A stretch of DNA of 64,000 bases from Cryobacterium levicorallinum (GTDB taxonomy: Bacteria > Actinomycetota > Actinomycetes > Actinomycetales > Microbacteriaceae): assembly GCF_004402405.1 (NCBI RefSeq), contig NZ_SOFE01000014.1:186001-250000 (forward strand). The letters run 5' to 3'. Each line of letters starts with the position of its first letter. The first letter of the stretch is position 1. Shown here piece by piece: positions 8,779 to 18,644 of the stretch. The notes beneath the pieces are model-generated. The model saw only the letters and a list, made by a program, of their open reading frames with translations. It did no database searches and was not told the origin of the DNA. A program made the position numbers and the translations under genes.

Positions 8779-9927
8779 GTGAGATTTCAGGCAAATCGGG
8801 ATGTCTTCAGCGAAGCAGTTTCCTTCGCCGTAAAACTTCTACCCCAGCGAACGACCCTGCCAATCCTCAGCGGTGTGCTCATCGAAGCCACGGCAACGGG
8901 CCTGATACTCTCGTCCTTCGACTACGAAGTCTCCGCCCAGACCGAGATCATCGCCGAAGTTGAAGAAACCGGCAAAATACTCGTCTCCGGACGTCTTCTG
9001 GCCGAGATCGCCAGCCGCCTGCCCAACGCGCCAGTACGTTTTTCCACGGAAAATTCCCGGATCAAGGTCAGTTGTGGTTCGGCGAGCTTCACCTTGCTGT
9101 CTATGCCGGTTGAGGAATATCCCAGCATTCCGCAGGTGAGCACCCAGTCCGGTCTGGTGCCCGCCGAAGAATTTGCCGCCGCAGTAGCCCAGGTGGCCGT
9201 CGCCGCTTCCCGTGATGATGTCACGCCCGTCATCACGGGCGTGCAGCTGGAAATAACCGAAAACAGCCTGAGCCTCGTTGCCACCGACCGTTACCGTGTG
9301 GCCGTTCGCGAAATCGACTGGGACCACGGAAGCAACACCACCGAGGGAACGATTACGGCCCTGGTGCCGGCTCGAACCCTGCAGGAAGTCGGCAAGACCT
9401 TCGGCCACAGCGGAACCATTTCGGTGTCGATCACCAACAATGACGACCGCGAACTGATTGCCTTCACCGCCAACAAGAAAACCGTCACATCACTGCTGAT
9501 CAAAGGCAACTTTCCTCCGGTGCGTCGGTTGTTCCCCGAAACGGTCGACAACTACGCGGTCATGAACACAGCCGAGCTGATCGAGGCAACGCGCCGCGTG
9601 CAGCTCGTGCTTGAGCGTGAAGCAGCCCTGCGTTTCACCTTCGCCGCTGACGGAGTCACCCTGGAAGCGGTCGGTTCCGAACAGGCCCAGGCCTCGGAGA
9701 CCATCGACGCGATTCTCTCCGGGACCGAGACGATCGTGTCGCTCAAGCCGCAGTTCCTCCTCGACGGACTCAGCGCAGTGCACTCGGAATTCGTGCGCAT
9801 CTCATTTACGAAGACGGAAAACCCGAATAAGCCCGGTCCCGTTCTGATTACCAGCCAGACGTCGCGCGAGCAGGCCGGAGCGGACAGCTACAAGTACCTG
9901 CTCCAGCCCAACCTGCTGCTGCGCTAA
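8779..9927 (+). CDS. dnaN: DNA polymerase III sliding clamp (beta subunit)
   Basis: Ring-shaped processivity clamp of the replicase. I chose the GTG at 8779: it gives the conserved N-terminus (V)RFQANRDVFSEAV and is preceded by AAGGA at 8766-8770 with 8-base spacing. An ATG at 8719 has no such support. This gives 382 residues in three repeated clamp domains, including ATDRYRVAVREI and the C-terminal SEFVRISF. It is followed five bases later by recF. Confidence 0.97.
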   Translation: MRFQANRDVFSEAVSFAVKLLPQRTTLPILSGVLIEATATGLILSSFDYEVSAQTEIIAEVEETGKILVSGRLLAEIASRLPNAPVRFSTENSRIKVSCGSASFTLLSMPVEEYPSIPQVSTQSGLVPAEEFAAAVAQVAVAASRDDVTPVITGVQLEITENSLSLVATDRYRVAVREIDWDHGSNTTEGTITALVPARTLQEVGKTFGHSGTISVSITNNDDRELIAFTANKKTVTSLLIKGNFPPVRRLFPETVDNYAVMNTAELIEATRRVQLVLEREAALRFTFAADGVTLEAVGSEQAQASETIDAILSGTETIVSLKPQFLLDGLSAVHSEFVRISFTKTENPNKPGPVLITSQTSREQAGADSYKYLLQPNLLLR

Positions 9928-9932
9928 CGACG

Positions 9933-11102
9933 GTGCGGGTCACCCACCTCTCGCTCACCGACTTTCGCAACTACGCGACGGCCGAGGTTTCATTCAACGC
10001 CGGGCCTAACCTCATCGTCGGACGTAATGGTCAAGGAAAAACGAACCTGGTCGAAGCCCTTGGTTTTCTCAGTACGCTCGGCTCGCATCGGGTCTCGACC
10101 GATAAGGCCATGATTCGGGCTGGGCAGGACGCCGGAATCATCCGGGCGCGACTCGAGTACAACGGTCGTGACATCTTGGCCGAGGTACAACTCAACCGCA
10201 CCGGACAGAATCGAGCGCAGGTCAATCGCTCGGTGATCAAGACCCGTGACCTGCCCCGTTATTTCTCCAGTGTGGTGTTCGCCCCGGAGGACCTCGCGCT
10301 CGTGCGCGGAGATCCCTCTGGTCGGCGTAAGTTTCTCGATCAACTTTTGGTGTTGCGGACCCCGCGGCTGGCCGCGGTTCTCAGCGATTACGACCGCGTG
10401 CTCAAACAGCGCAATACCCTGCTCAAGTCGGCGCGCTCTTCCGGTCTCCGCGGAAATCAGCTGTCCACCCTCGATATCTGGGACGAACGACTCGTCGAGT
10501 TCGGCTCAGAAATTATCGACGAGCGGGCCAAACTCGTGTATCTGCTCGGAGATCCTTTGCGCGCGGCCTATCGGGCCGTTGTGAATGAAGACCATGGGCC
10601 TGCCTTGGTGGCAAGTTTGAGCATTCTCGGCGCCGATGAAGACGTCGACGGGGCTGCGCTCGGCGGCATCGGCTCGGCGGCCGGACCGGGTTCGGTGGAA
10701 TCCTCCACCACTGAGATCTTTCGTACCGCCATGGTAGGACTCCGCAAACGTGAACTCGAACGCGGTATAACCCTCGCTGGCCCGCACCGGGACGACCTCG
10801 TCTTCATGCTCAACGAGCTGCCGGCCAAGGGCTACGCGAGTCATGGGGAATCGTGGTCGTTCGCGCTGTCGCTGAAATTGGCATCCGCTCAGCTATTACG
10901 CCAGGATTCAGCGAGCGGGGATCCAGTGCTGATTCTCGACGACGTATTCGCAGAGCTGGATTTGGACCGCCGAGCCCGACTGGCCGCGGCGATCGGGTCT
11001 TTTGAGCAGGTTCTGATCACGGCCGCCGTACTGGAAGACGTTCCCCAGGCGCTGGTGGCGCACACCATCCACATTCACGCCGGCGCGGTCATCGATGGCT
11101 GA
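9933..11102 (+). CDS. recF: DNA replication and repair protein RecF
   Basis: SMC-like ATPase that helps load RecA at gaps. 389 residues, GTG start. Walker A is GRNGQGKT (30-37), the signature region is LAGPHRDDL and Walker B is LILDDVFAELD. The start is 5 bases after dnaN, and the gene end overlaps the next ATG by 8 bases, so dnaN-recF-DUF721 form one translationally linked unit. Confidence 0.97.
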   Translation: MRVTHLSLTDFRNYATAEVSFNAGPNLIVGRNGQGKTNLVEALGFLSTLGSHRVSTDKAMIRAGQDAGIIRARLEYNGRDILAEVQLNRTGQNRAQVNRSVIKTRDLPRYFSSVVFAPEDLALVRGDPSGRRKFLDQLLVLRTPRLAAVLSDYDRVLKQRNTLLKSARSSGLRGNQLSTLDIWDERLVEFGSEIIDERAKLVYLLGDPLRAAYRAVVNEDHGPALVASLSILGADEDVDGAALGGIGSAAGPGSVESSTTEIFRTAMVGLRKRELERGITLAGPHRDDLVFMLNELPAKGYASHGESWSFALSLKLASAQLLRQDSASGDPVLILDDVFAELDLDRRARLAAAIGSFEQVLITAAVLEDVPQALVAHTIHIHAGAVIDG

Positions 11103-11634
11103 CCAGAATGTTCCACGTGAAACACCAGAGAGCAGTGATTCACTGGAATCCAATGCCAGTGAAGCCAGCCAGGTTTACCTACGATTCAAGAGTATCTTTG
11201 GCGATCCGAACGCACGCCGTACCCGCGGACGCAAGCGCATCGCCCCGGCCGCCGGTTCGAGTGTGCCCTTTGGAATTGGACGCGATCCGCGTGGCCTCGG
11301 CGACACCATCAACTCGCTCACCATGCAACTCGGCTGGAATTCACCACTGGCTCAATCGGAACTGCTTGCTTCATGGATGCTGCTGGCCGGTGAAGAAACC
11401 GCCAAGCATTCCACCCCGGCGGGCATCGATGACGGCGTACTCACGGTGCACTGCGAGTCGACTGCCTGGGCGACACAGCTACGTCTAATGCGGAACGTCA
11501 TCATGGAACACATCGCGACCCGCTACCCAGATGCCGGCATCCAATCGATTCGTTTCCAGGGGCCCAACGCCCCATCCTGGAAAAAGGGTCCCAGATCAAT
11601 TCCAGGGCGTGGTCCACGCGATACCTACGGGTGA
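11095..11634 (+). CDS. DUF721 family protein (DciA-like)
   Basis: 179 residues with the DUF721 domain at about 75-160 (WASPLAQ-type segment LGWNSPLAQSELLASW, then LTVHCESTAWATQLRLMR and the GIQSIRFQG end). DUF721 proteins relate to DciA, a helicase-loading partner found in bacteria lacking DnaC; that role is established for some members and is inference here. The first 70 residues are polar and disordered. The 5' end encodes a parS variant at 11110-11123. Confidence 0.85.
   Translation: MADQNVPRETPESSDSLESNASEASQVYLRFKSIFGDPNARRTRGRKRIAPAAGSSVPFGIGRDPRGLGDTINSLTMQLGWNSPLAQSELLASWMLLAGEETAKHSTPAGIDDGVLTVHCESTAWATQLRLMRNVIMEHIATRYPDAGIQSIRFQGPNAPSWKKGPRSIPGRGPRDTYG
11110..11123. promoter_or_regulatory. 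parS-like site 6, inside the DUF721 gene
   Basis: GTTCCACGTGAAAC, one mismatch from the core palindrome found at the five other sites. It encodes the VPRET part of the DUF721 protein and is the only copy in this window to the right of oriC. Confidence 0.75.
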
Positions 11635-11755
11635 TCCAGCAAATAAGGTCACCCCCTTGAACAAAAGGCGTCAAACGGCGATTATGGCCGGTTGGTCTCG
11701 CCTCATTTGGTAGACTGAATGGTCGCCCGTGCGATGGTCAGGAGCCTATTTTCAG

Positions 11756-13774
11756 ATGACAGTTGAACCGACGCCCGAACGCACGTCCCCAGATATATCC
11801 CCAATAGTGGCGGAGCGGGAGCCGGAGCACGAATACGGTGCAGACGATATCCAGGTCCTCGAGGGGCTGGAAGCCGTTCGAAAGCGACCCGGTATGTATA
11901 TCGGATCCACCGGACCGCGCGGACTGCACCACCTGGTCTATGAGATCGTTGACAACTCCGTCGACGAAGCCCTGGCGGGGCACTGCGACACGATTGATAT
12001 TCGCATTCTGGCCGACGGCGCTATTCGCGTCGAAGACAACGGTCGCGGAATCCCCGTCGACATTCACAAGGCAGAGGGCCGTTCGACCGTTGAGGTTGTC
12101 CTGACTGTGCTGCACGCCGGTGGAAAGTTCGGCGGCGGCGGTTATTCCGTTTCCGGTGGACTGCACGGTGTCGGCAGCTCCGTGGTGAACGCCCTGTCGA
12201 GCCGCCTCGAGGTCGAGGTTCGTCGCCAGGGATTCATTTGGCGCCAGAGTTTCGCCAACGGTGTCCCCAACGCTCCCCTGGAACAGGGCGAAGCGAACGA
12301 CGAAACCGGCACCACCATTACCTTCTGGCCGAGCGCTGAGACCTTCGAGACGATCGATTTCGATTACGAAACGCTGCGCGCTCGTTTTCAGCAGATGGGT
12401 TTTTTGAACAAGGGCCTGCGTCTCACCCTCACCGACGAGCGTGAAGCCCACCGCGATGACGACGGCACGGTCGTTAGTAACACCTTCAAGTACGATCAGG
12501 GACTCGTCGACTACGTCGAGTACCTCAACCGTGCCAAAAAGGCTGACCTCGTCAACGAAGAGATCATCTCGTTCGAGTGGGAAGACCACGAACGTAAGAT
12601 GGCGCTGGAAGTGGCCATGCAATGGACCACGGCCTACACCGAGAGCGTGCACACCTACGCGAATACGATCAACACCCACGAGGGCGGCACACACGAAGAA
12701 GGTTTTCGCGCCGCGCTGACCACACTCGTGAACAAGTACGCCCGCGAAAAGGGCATCCTGAAAGAAAAGGATGACAACCTCACCGGCGATGACGTGCGTG
12801 AAGGATTGACCGCGGTCGTGTCGATCAAGCTCGCCGAACCGCAGTTCGAAGGCCAGACCAAGACCAAACTCGGCAACACCGAGGCGAAGTCGTTCGTACA
12901 AAAGGTCGCCAACGATCAGCTCACCGACTGGTTCAACCGCAACCCGAACCCGGCCCGCGAAATTATTCGTAAGTCCTTACAGGCATCGAACGCTCGTATG
13001 GCGGCCCGCAAAGCTCGGGAAACCGCTCGTCGCAAGGGACTGCTCGAGGGCGGCGGCATGCCGGGCAAACTCAAGGATTGCCAGAGCAAGGACCCCTCCT
13101 TGTCCGAGATCTTCATCGTCGAGGGCGATTCCGCCGGCGGCTCCGCCGTTCAGGGGCGCAACCCGGAGTTCCAGGCGATCTTGCCGCTGCGCGGCAAGAT
13201 CCTCAACGTCGAAAAGGCTCGCCTCGACCGTGCCCTCGGTAACGCAGAGGTTCAGGCCATGATCACGGCCTTCGGTGCTGGGATGGGCGAAGAATTCAAC
13301 CCGGACAAGGTTCGGTACCACAAGATCGTGTTAATGGCCGACGCCGATGTCGACGGCCAGCACATCACGACCCTGCTGCTGACACTGCTGTTCCGATACA
13401 TGCGTCCGCTGATCGACCTCGGCTACGTCTATCTGGCCCAGCCGCCGCTGTACCGGCTCAAGTGGACCAACTCGCCGCACGAATACGTGTACTCCGATGC
13501 CGAGCGCGACGCCCTCCTTGCCGATGGCGCGGCCTCGGGCAAGCGGATCCCGAAGGACAACGGCATTCAGCGCTACAAGGGCCTCGGCGAGATGGACTAC
13601 AAGGAGCTGTGGGAAACCACGATGGCTCCTGAATCCCGCACCCTGCTGCAGGTCACCCTGGATGATGCGGCATCCGCCGACGAAATCTTCTCCACCCTGA
13701 TGGGTGAAGACGTCGAATCCCGACGCAACTTCATCCAGAAAAACGCGAAGGACGTGCGTTTCCTTGACATCTGA
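11756..13774 (+). CDS. gyrB: DNA gyrase subunit B
   Basis: ATPase subunit of gyrase, which introduces negative supercoils. I chose the ATG at 11756 (AGGAG at 11740-11744); a GTG at 11729 would add nine residues. 672 residues. The GHKL ATP site shows [11 protein letters not shown] and [10 protein letters not shown], followed by the [15 protein letters not shown] lid. The TOPRIM domain has EGDSAGGSA and DADVDGQHI. The C-terminus ends KDVRFLDI. gyrA overlaps the end. Confidence 0.98.
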   Translation: MTVEPTPERTSPDISPIVAEREPEHEYGADDIQVLEGLEAVRKRPGMYIGSTGPRGLHHLVYEIVDNSVDEALAGHCDTIDIRILADGAIRVEDNGRGIPVDIHKAEGRSTVEVVLTVLHAGGKFGGGGYSVSGGLHGVGSSVVNALSSRLEVEVRRQGFIWRQSFANGVPNAPLEQGEANDETGTTITFWPSAETFETIDFDYETLRARFQQMGFLNKGLRLTLTDEREAHRDDDGTVVSNTFKYDQGLVDYVEYLNRAKKADLVNEEIISFEWEDHERKMALEVAMQWTTAYTESVHTYANTINTHEGGTHEEGFRAALTTLVNKYAREKGILKEKDDNLTGDDVREGLTAVVSIKLAEPQFEGQTKTKLGNTEAKSFVQKVANDQLTDWFNRNPNPAREIIRKSLQASNARMAARKARETARRKGLLEGGGMPGKLKDCQSKDPSLSEIFIVEGDSAGGSAVQGRNPEFQAILPLRGKILNVEKARLDRALGNAEVQAMITAFGAGMGEEFNPDKVRYHKIVLMADADVDGQHITTLLLTLLFRYMRPLIDLGYVYLAQPPLYRLKWTNSPHEYVYSDAERDALLADGAASGKRIPKDNGIQRYKGLGEMDYKELWETTMAPESRTLLQVTLDDAASADEIFSTLMGEDVESRRNFIQKNAKDVRFLDI

Positions 13775-16454
13775 TGACACCACGGGCAACTCCGACTCGA
13801 ATACGCCCGAAGCAGTGACCCCTGAACTGAGTGCAGCGAACGCGGCTGCGGCGGCGGCCCACCTCGTGCAGCACGGCAAGATCGACCAGGTCGACCTGCA
13901 GCTGGAAATGCAGCGCTCCTACCTCGACTACGCGATGAGCGTCATCGTCGGGCGTGCGCTGCCTGACGTGCGCGACGGTATGAAGCCGGTGCACCGTCGG
14001 GTGATCTACGCCATGTTCGACGGCGGCTACCGCCCGGATAAGGCGTTCTCCAAGTGCGCCCGCGTCGTCGGTGACGTGATGGGACAGTTCCACCCTCACG
14101 GTGACTCGTCGATCTACGACGCGCTCGTGCGTCTGGTTCAGCCGTGGAGTCTGCGGTATCCGCTCGCCCTGGGCCAGGGAAACTTCGGTTCCCCCGGCAA
14201 TGACGGCGCAGCAGCCCCGCGGTACACCGAAACCAAGATGGCGCCGCTCGCCCTCGAAATGGTGCGCGACATCGACGAAGACACCGTCGATTTTCAGGAC
14301 AACTACGATGGCCGCACGCTCGAGCCGACCGTGCTGCCGGCCCGCTTTCCGAACCTGCTGGTCAACGGCTCGGTCGGAATCGCCGTCGGTATGGCCACCA
14401 ATATTCCGCCGCACAACCTGCGCGAGGTCGCCGCCGGCGCCCAGTGGTACCTTGACAACCCCGACGCCACCCGCGACGAGCTGCTCGAAGCGCTGATTTC
14501 GCGCATCAAGGGACCTGATTTTCCTACCGGCGCTCAAATCCTCGGCACCAAGGGTATTCAGGACGCCTACCGCACCGGGCGTGGTTCGATCACGATGCGT
14601 GCCGTGGTCAGCATCGAAGAGTTGCAGGGTCGCACCTGCCTCGTAATTACCGAGCTGCCCTACCAGGTGAACCCCGACAACCTCGCGATCAAGATCGCCG
14701 ATCTGGTCAAGGACGCCAAAGTAGCCGGCATCGCCGACATTCGGGATGAGACGTCTGGTCGCACCGGCCAGCGCCTCGTTATCGTGCTCAAGCGCGACGC
14801 CGTCGCGAAGGTTGTGCTGAACAACCTTTACAAGCACACTCAGCTGCAGGAAAATTTCGGCGCCAATATGCTGGCCATCGTCGACGGCGTGCCGCGCACG
14901 CTCGCCCTCGACGGTTTTATCTCGGCTTGGGTCGCGCACCAGATCGAGGTCATCGTTCGGCGCACCCAATTCCGCTTGAACAAGGCCGAAGCGGATGCCC
15001 ACATTCTGCGCGGCTATCTCAAGGCGCTGGACGCTCTCGATGAGGTTATCGCTCTCATTCGTCGGTCGAATACGGTCGACGACGCTCGCGAAGGCCTGAT
15101 GGCTCTGCTCGACGTGGACAAGCTTCAGGCCGACGCGATTCTCACCATGCAGTTGCGCCGCCTGGCAGCCCTCGAGCGCCAGAAGATTATCGACCAGGCC
15201 GCCGAACTCGAAGTGCAGATCGCCGAATTCAAGTCGATCTTGGCCAGCCCCGAGCGTCAGCGCACGATCATCAGCGAAGAACTCGCCGAGATCACCGCGA
15301 AGTTCGGTGACGACCGCCGCACCGAAATCATGTTCGGTTTCGACGGCGATATGTCGATCGAGGATCTCATCCCCGAAGAGGAGATGGTGGTCACCGTCAC
15401 CCGCGGCGGCTACATCAAGCGCACCCGGAGCGATAACTACCGCAACCAGCACCGAGGTGGCAAGGGCGTCAAGGGCGCTCAACTGCGCGCCGACGACGTG
15501 GTCGAACACTTCTTCGTGACCACGACACACCACTGGCTGTTGTTCTTCACCAACACCGGTCGGGTCTACCGGGCCAAGGCGTACGAGGCGCAGGAATCCG
15601 GTCGCGATGCCAAGGGCCAGCACGTTGCCAACCTGCTCGCGCTGCAGCCGGGCGAGGAAATCGCACAGATTCTCGACATTCGTGACTACGGGGTTGCCCA
15701 ATATCTGACCCTCGCCACTCGCGATGGACTGATCAAGAAGACCGCGCTTAGTGAATACGACACTAACCGCACCGGCGGCATCATCGCGATCAAGCTGCGT
15801 GAGGGCGACGAGCTCGTCTCTGCCCTGCTGGTCGAAGATGATTCCGACCTGCTGCTGGTATCCCGCAAGGGCATGTCGATTCGCTTCACCGCCACCGACG
15901 AAGCGCTGCGCCCGATGGGTCGCAGTACGTCCGGCGTGATCGGAATGCACTTCCGCGGTGAGGATACGCTGCTGGACGCATCCGTTATCAATGATGACGG
16001 CTACGTCTTCGTCGTCACCGAGGGGGGCTACGCCAAGCGCACCGCGGCAGACCAGTATCGGCTGCAGAATCGTGGCGGCCTGGGCATTAAGGTGGCCAAG
16101 CTCAACGACGATCGCGGCGATCTGGTCGGCTCGTTGATCGTGAATCCCGAGGACGAGGTCCTTGTGGTACTTGCCAGTGGCAAGGTGGTACGCTCTGACG
16201 TCGCCGAGGTTCCGGCCAAGGGTCGGGACACAATGGGTGTTGTTTTCGCAAAGTTTGCGAATGAAGACAGAATCATTTCCATCGCGAAAAACATTGAACG
16301 TAATCTGGTCGCCACGGATGAAAAAACCGATGAAATCACCGACGAAGAAGATGTGACGGATGCCGATCTACCAGCTGGTGCGGTCGACAGCAGTGCTGCA
16401 GACGGCGCTGTTCCTCACGCGGATTCAGGGAAAGTAGAGACACCGAATGAGTAG
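13764..16454 (+). CDS. gyrA: DNA gyrase subunit A
   Basis: DNA-cleaving subunit of gyrase. The start is taken as TTG at 13764, with AAGGA upstream; it overlaps the gyrB 3' end by 11 bases. No ATG or GTG fits nearby except one deep in gyrB (13704). 896 residues. The active-site tyrosine is in [13 protein letters not shown]. The quinolone region reads [14 protein letters not shown], serine at the usual resistance position. Beta-propeller boxes follow, including RGGKGVKG. An acidic tail of about 50 residues ends the chain. Confidence 0.94.
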   Translation: MTSDDTTGNSDSNTPEAVTPELSAANAAAAAAHLVQHGKIDQVDLQLEMQRSYLDYAMSVIVGRALPDVRDGMKPVHRRVIYAMFDGGYRPDKAFSKCARVVGDVMGQFHPHGDSSIYDALVRLVQPWSLRYPLALGQGNFGSPGNDGAAAPRYTETKMAPLALEMVRDIDEDTVDFQDNYDGRTLEPTVLPARFPNLLVNGSVGIAVGMATNIPPHNLREVAAGAQWYLDNPDATRDELLEALISRIKGPDFPTGAQILGTKGIQDAYRTGRGSITMRAVVSIEELQGRTCLVITELPYQVNPDNLAIKIADLVKDAKVAGIADIRDETSGRTGQRLVIVLKRDAVAKVVLNNLYKHTQLQENFGANMLAIVDGVPRTLALDGFISAWVAHQIEVIVRRTQFRLNKAEADAHILRGYLKALDALDEVIALIRRSNTVDDAREGLMALLDVDKLQADAILTMQLRRLAALERQKIIDQAAELEVQIAEFKSILASPERQRTIISEELAEITAKFGDDRRTEIMFGFDGDMSIEDLIPEEEMVVTVTRGGYIKRTRSDNYRNQHRGGKGVKGAQLRADDVVEHFFVTTTHHWLLFFTNTGRVYRAKAYEAQESGRDAKGQHVANLLALQPGEEIAQILDIRDYGVAQYLTLATRDGLIKKTALSEYDTNRTGGIIAIKLREGDELVSALLVEDDSDLLLVSRKGMSIRFTATDEALRPMGRSTSGVIGMHFRGEDTLLDASVINDDGYVFVVTEGGYAKRTAADQYRLQNRGGLGIKVAKLNDDRGDLVGSLIVNPEDEVLVVLASGKVVRSDVAEVPAKGRDTMGVVFAKFANEDRIISIAKNIERNLVATDEKTDEITDEEDVTDADLPAGAVDSSAADGAVPHADSGKVETPNE

Positions 16455-16851
16455 CGTCGCCGAAAAGCTCGCCAAGAAGTCCACTCGTAAGACCACAAGC
16501 AAGCAGGTTCGACTCAAACTGGTCTACGTCGACTTCTGGTCGAGCGTGAAACTGTCGTTCTTGGTGGCGGTGTGCCTGGCGATCGTCACCATCGTCGCTA
16601 CCTTCCTCACCTACACCGTGCTCGTGCAGACCGAGGTACTGACCAGTGTCGATGAGCTGTACGCCACCGTGGCGGGAGAATCGGCCGACCTGGCCGCCAT
16701 TCTCTCGATCGGCAACGTTATGGGCTTCGCGGTCGTTGTGGCCGTGCTGAACCTGGTCGTGATCACCGCACTCGGCGCCATCTATGCCGTTCTGTACAAC
16801 CTGAGCGTCAAAATTACCGGCGGTCTGCTCGTCGGCTTCACCAACAACTAA
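16447..16851 (+). CDS. DUF3566 membrane protein
   Basis: 134 residues with two hydrophobic segments (about 30-60 and 85-115) around a short loop, ending in [15 protein letters not shown]3566 proteins follow gyrA in many actinobacteria; no biochemical role is established that I know of. The ATG overlaps the gyrA stop by 8 bases, so it is coupled to gyrase translation. Confidence 0.88.
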   Translation: MSSVAEKLAKKSTRKTTSKQVRLKLVYVDFWSSVKLSFLVAVCLAIVTIVATFLTYTVLVQTEVLTSVDELYATVAGESADLAAILSIGNVMGFAVVVAVLNLVVITALGAIYAVLYNLSVKITGGLLVGFTNN

Positions 16852-16880
16852 GCTGCAGTCAAGCCTTTGTAGGCACGATC

Positions 16881-16910
16881 GAGGGCTGTTTCTCCGCGGA
16901 AATAGCCCTC
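16881..16910 (+). terminator. Stem-loop terminator after the gyrB-gyrA-DUF3566 unit
   Basis: GAGGGCTGTTTC and GAAATAGCCCTC form a 12-bp stem with one G-T pair around a 6-base loop, 30 bases after the DUF3566 stop. There is no strong T run. Confidence 0.6.
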
Positions 16911-17000
16911 ACGCCCGAATTTGGGTAAATCCGCCGCACCGCGGCGTGACTCGATTTCAGGTTCCGGCCAGATTCCGATAGTCTTCAATCTGCCCAACAG

Positions 17001-17074
17001 GGGGATATAGCTCAGTTGGTTAGAGCGCTTCACTGATAATGAAGAGGTCCCAGGTTCAAATCCCGGTATCCCCA
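17001..17074 (+). tRNA. tRNA-Ile (GAT)
   Basis: 74 bases. The acceptor stem GGGGATA pairs with TATCCCC; the D arm is GCTCAGTTGGTTAGAGC; the anticodon loop CTGATAA is closed by CTTCA/TGAAG; and the T arm contains GGTTCAAATCC. CCA is not encoded. Confidence 0.97.
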
Positions 17075-17125
17075 CGCAGCACCAGATTCATCAGTTCTCA
17101 CTCGCTATAAATAGGGTGAGAAAGC

Positions 17126-17198
17126 GGGGCCATAGCTCAATTGGTAGAGCGCCTGCTTTGCAAGCAGGAGGTCCGGGGTTCGATTCCCCGTGGCTCCA
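17126..17198 (+). tRNA. tRNA-Ala (TGC)
   Basis: 73 bases. The acceptor stem GGGGCCA pairs with TGGCTCC; the anticodon loop TTTGCAA is closed by CCTGC/GCAGG; and the T arm contains GGTTCGATTCC. It lies 51 bases after tRNA-Ile, the usual pair here in actinobacteria. Confidence 0.97.
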
Positions 17199-17326
17199 CA
17201 ATTCAAGGCTCGTCTACGGATGGGCCTTTTCTTGTACTTCCGGGGATTTTTCCCTACCAGGACTGGGCATTCGCTTAGCCGGCGTCGCGGCGGCGGTCAC
17301 TGCGGGCCGCTACGGCCGTTAACGCG

Positions 17327-17359
17327 GCAGGGCCCGCATCCACTGGATGCGGGCCCTGC
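17327..17359. terminator. Bidirectional stem-loop terminator
   Basis: GCAGGGCCCGCATCCA and its near-complete complement form a 15-bp stem around a tiny loop, between tRNA-Ala (rightward) and the leftward gene ending at 17380. Confidence 0.75.
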
Positions 17360-17379
17360 AAGCGGGTGGTGCTGCGGCG

Positions 17380-17907
17380 CTAGTCTTCCTGCGACGTGGC
17401 CGGTTCAGCCTCGTCATCGGCAACCCAGAGCTCGTCGTCGGCGCGGAACGTCTGCCAGACGGCGTAGGCGACGCCTGCAGCGGCGACGACGGCCAGACCG
17501 AGGGCGAAGTACGTTCCCGCCCCCACGCCCTTAGGTTCGACCACGACGGGCTTCTGTAAGCGGATGCGGCCCAGCGCGGCCCGCACGCGGGCGTCGCGCG
17601 CGACGTCGCCGACCGACAAAACCGTGCCGATGGCGGTACCGATGCCGGGAAGGACATCGTTCACCACGCGGCGTCGAACGCCGTCGGCGGCTTCCTGGGT
17701 GGCGTTCACGCCCGGGCGAACGTAGTGGTCGTAGCTCTCGCGAACGCGCGGAGCAACTTCTTCACGGGCGAGGACGCCGGCCTGGTGACCGGCCTGGCGA
17801 GCCAGCACGTTAGCGCGCTCCAATACCTCTTGTTGGTGGCTCCATAGTTCGTCTGCGCTTTTGCGCAGCCGAGTGAGTTCCTTGCGGCGCTTGCGTGACA
17901 GGCTCAT
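17380..17907 (-). CDS. Membrane-anchored hypothetical protein with DLW-like tail
   Basis: 175 residues, function unknown. The first 70 residues are basic and helical (SRKRRKELTRLRKSADELWSH) and look coiled-coil-like. One membrane helix lies at about 129-147 (YFALGLAVVAAAGVAYAVW). After it comes the acidic tail RADDELWVADDEAE, which resembles the end of the tiny DLW-39 proteins usually encoded at this place after the tRNA pair in actinobacteria; that link is inference. Confidence 0.75.
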   Translation of the reverse strand: MSLSRKRRKELTRLRKSADELWSHQQEVLERANVLARQAGHQAGVLAREEVAPRVRESYDHYVRPGVNATQEAADGVRRRVVNDVLPGIGTAIGTVLSVGDVARDARVRAALGRIRLQKPVVVEPKGVGAGTYFALGLAVVAAAGVAYAVWQTFRADDELWVADDEAEPATSQED

Positions 17908-18086
17908 CTGGACCCTCCATCGATGTCGTGTGTGGCGAATGTGTGTCTATCTTGCCACTGAGTGCCCATCTTGCCACTGAAACCTTGGCGCGCAATCGAT
18001 GTCTTGCCAGCGAATGCACTGGGAACGCACCGGAAGCACACGGGGTCGAGCAGGGTGGGCGACGGTTGCTGTGCAAGAATCGGTGT
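17908..18086. repeat. Short direct repeats upstream of the cyclophilin gene
   Basis: ATCTTGCCACTGA occurs twice, at 17947-17959 and 17966-17978, with a decayed third copy near 18002. No gene is seen in this divergent gap. Confidence 0.5.
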
Positions 18087-18626
18087 ATGTCTAAGCACAC
18101 CGCTGTCGCCACCCTGAACACCACACTCGGACCGATCAAGGTCAATCTCTTCGGTAATCACGCGCCGAAGACGGTCAAGAACTTCGTCGGCCTCGCGACC
18201 GGCGAGATCGAGTGGAAGCACCCCGCCACGGGCGTCGCCTCCACCACGCCGCTTTACGACGGCACCGTTTTTCACCGCATTATCAAGGACTTCATGATCC
18301 AGGCCGGCGACCCGCTCGGCCAGGGTACCGGCGGTCCTGGCTACCAGTTCGACGATGAAATCAGCCCCGACCTCGACTTCACCCAGCCCTACGTGCTCGC
18401 AATGGCGAACGCGGGAATCCAGGGTGGTCACGGAACCAACGGCTCGCAGTTCTTCATCACCGTCGTGCCGACCACCTGGCTGCAGGGCAAGCACACCATC
18501 TTCGGTGCCGTTGAAGACGAGGACAGCCGCGCAATCGTCGCGAAGCTCGCGACCGTCGCCACCGATGGTCGCGACCGCCCGCTGGAAGACGTCATCATCC
18601 AGAGCGTCTCCGTCGAATCCGTCTAA
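18087..18626 (+). CDS. ppiA: Cyclophilin-type peptidyl-prolyl cis-trans isomerase
   Basis: Speeds proline isomerisation during folding. I chose the ATG at 18087 (MSKHTAVATLNTTLGPI), giving 179 residues; the open frame upstream has no family similarity. Cyclophilin marks are FHRIIKDFMIQAGDP, GGPGYQFDDEI, LAMANAG with NGSQFFIT, and TWLQGKHTIFG. No signal peptide is seen, so it is likely cytoplasmic. Confidence 0.95.
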   Translation: MSKHTAVATLNTTLGPIKVNLFGNHAPKTVKNFVGLATGEIEWKHPATGVASTTPLYDGTVFHRIIKDFMIQAGDPLGQGTGGPGYQFDDEISPDLDFTQPYVLAMANAGIQGGHGTNGSQFFITVVPTTWLQGKHTIFGAVEDEDSRAIVAKLATVATDGRDRPLEDVIIQSVSVESV

Positions 18627-18644
18627 CCCGTATTTCAGACCAAA

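Noticed and set aside
16848..17075. 75-residue leftward open frame covering tRNA-Ile
   Set aside because: It is antisense to a clear tRNA and its sequence (GIPGFEPGTSSLSV) is the well-known false protein produced by translating tRNA genes.
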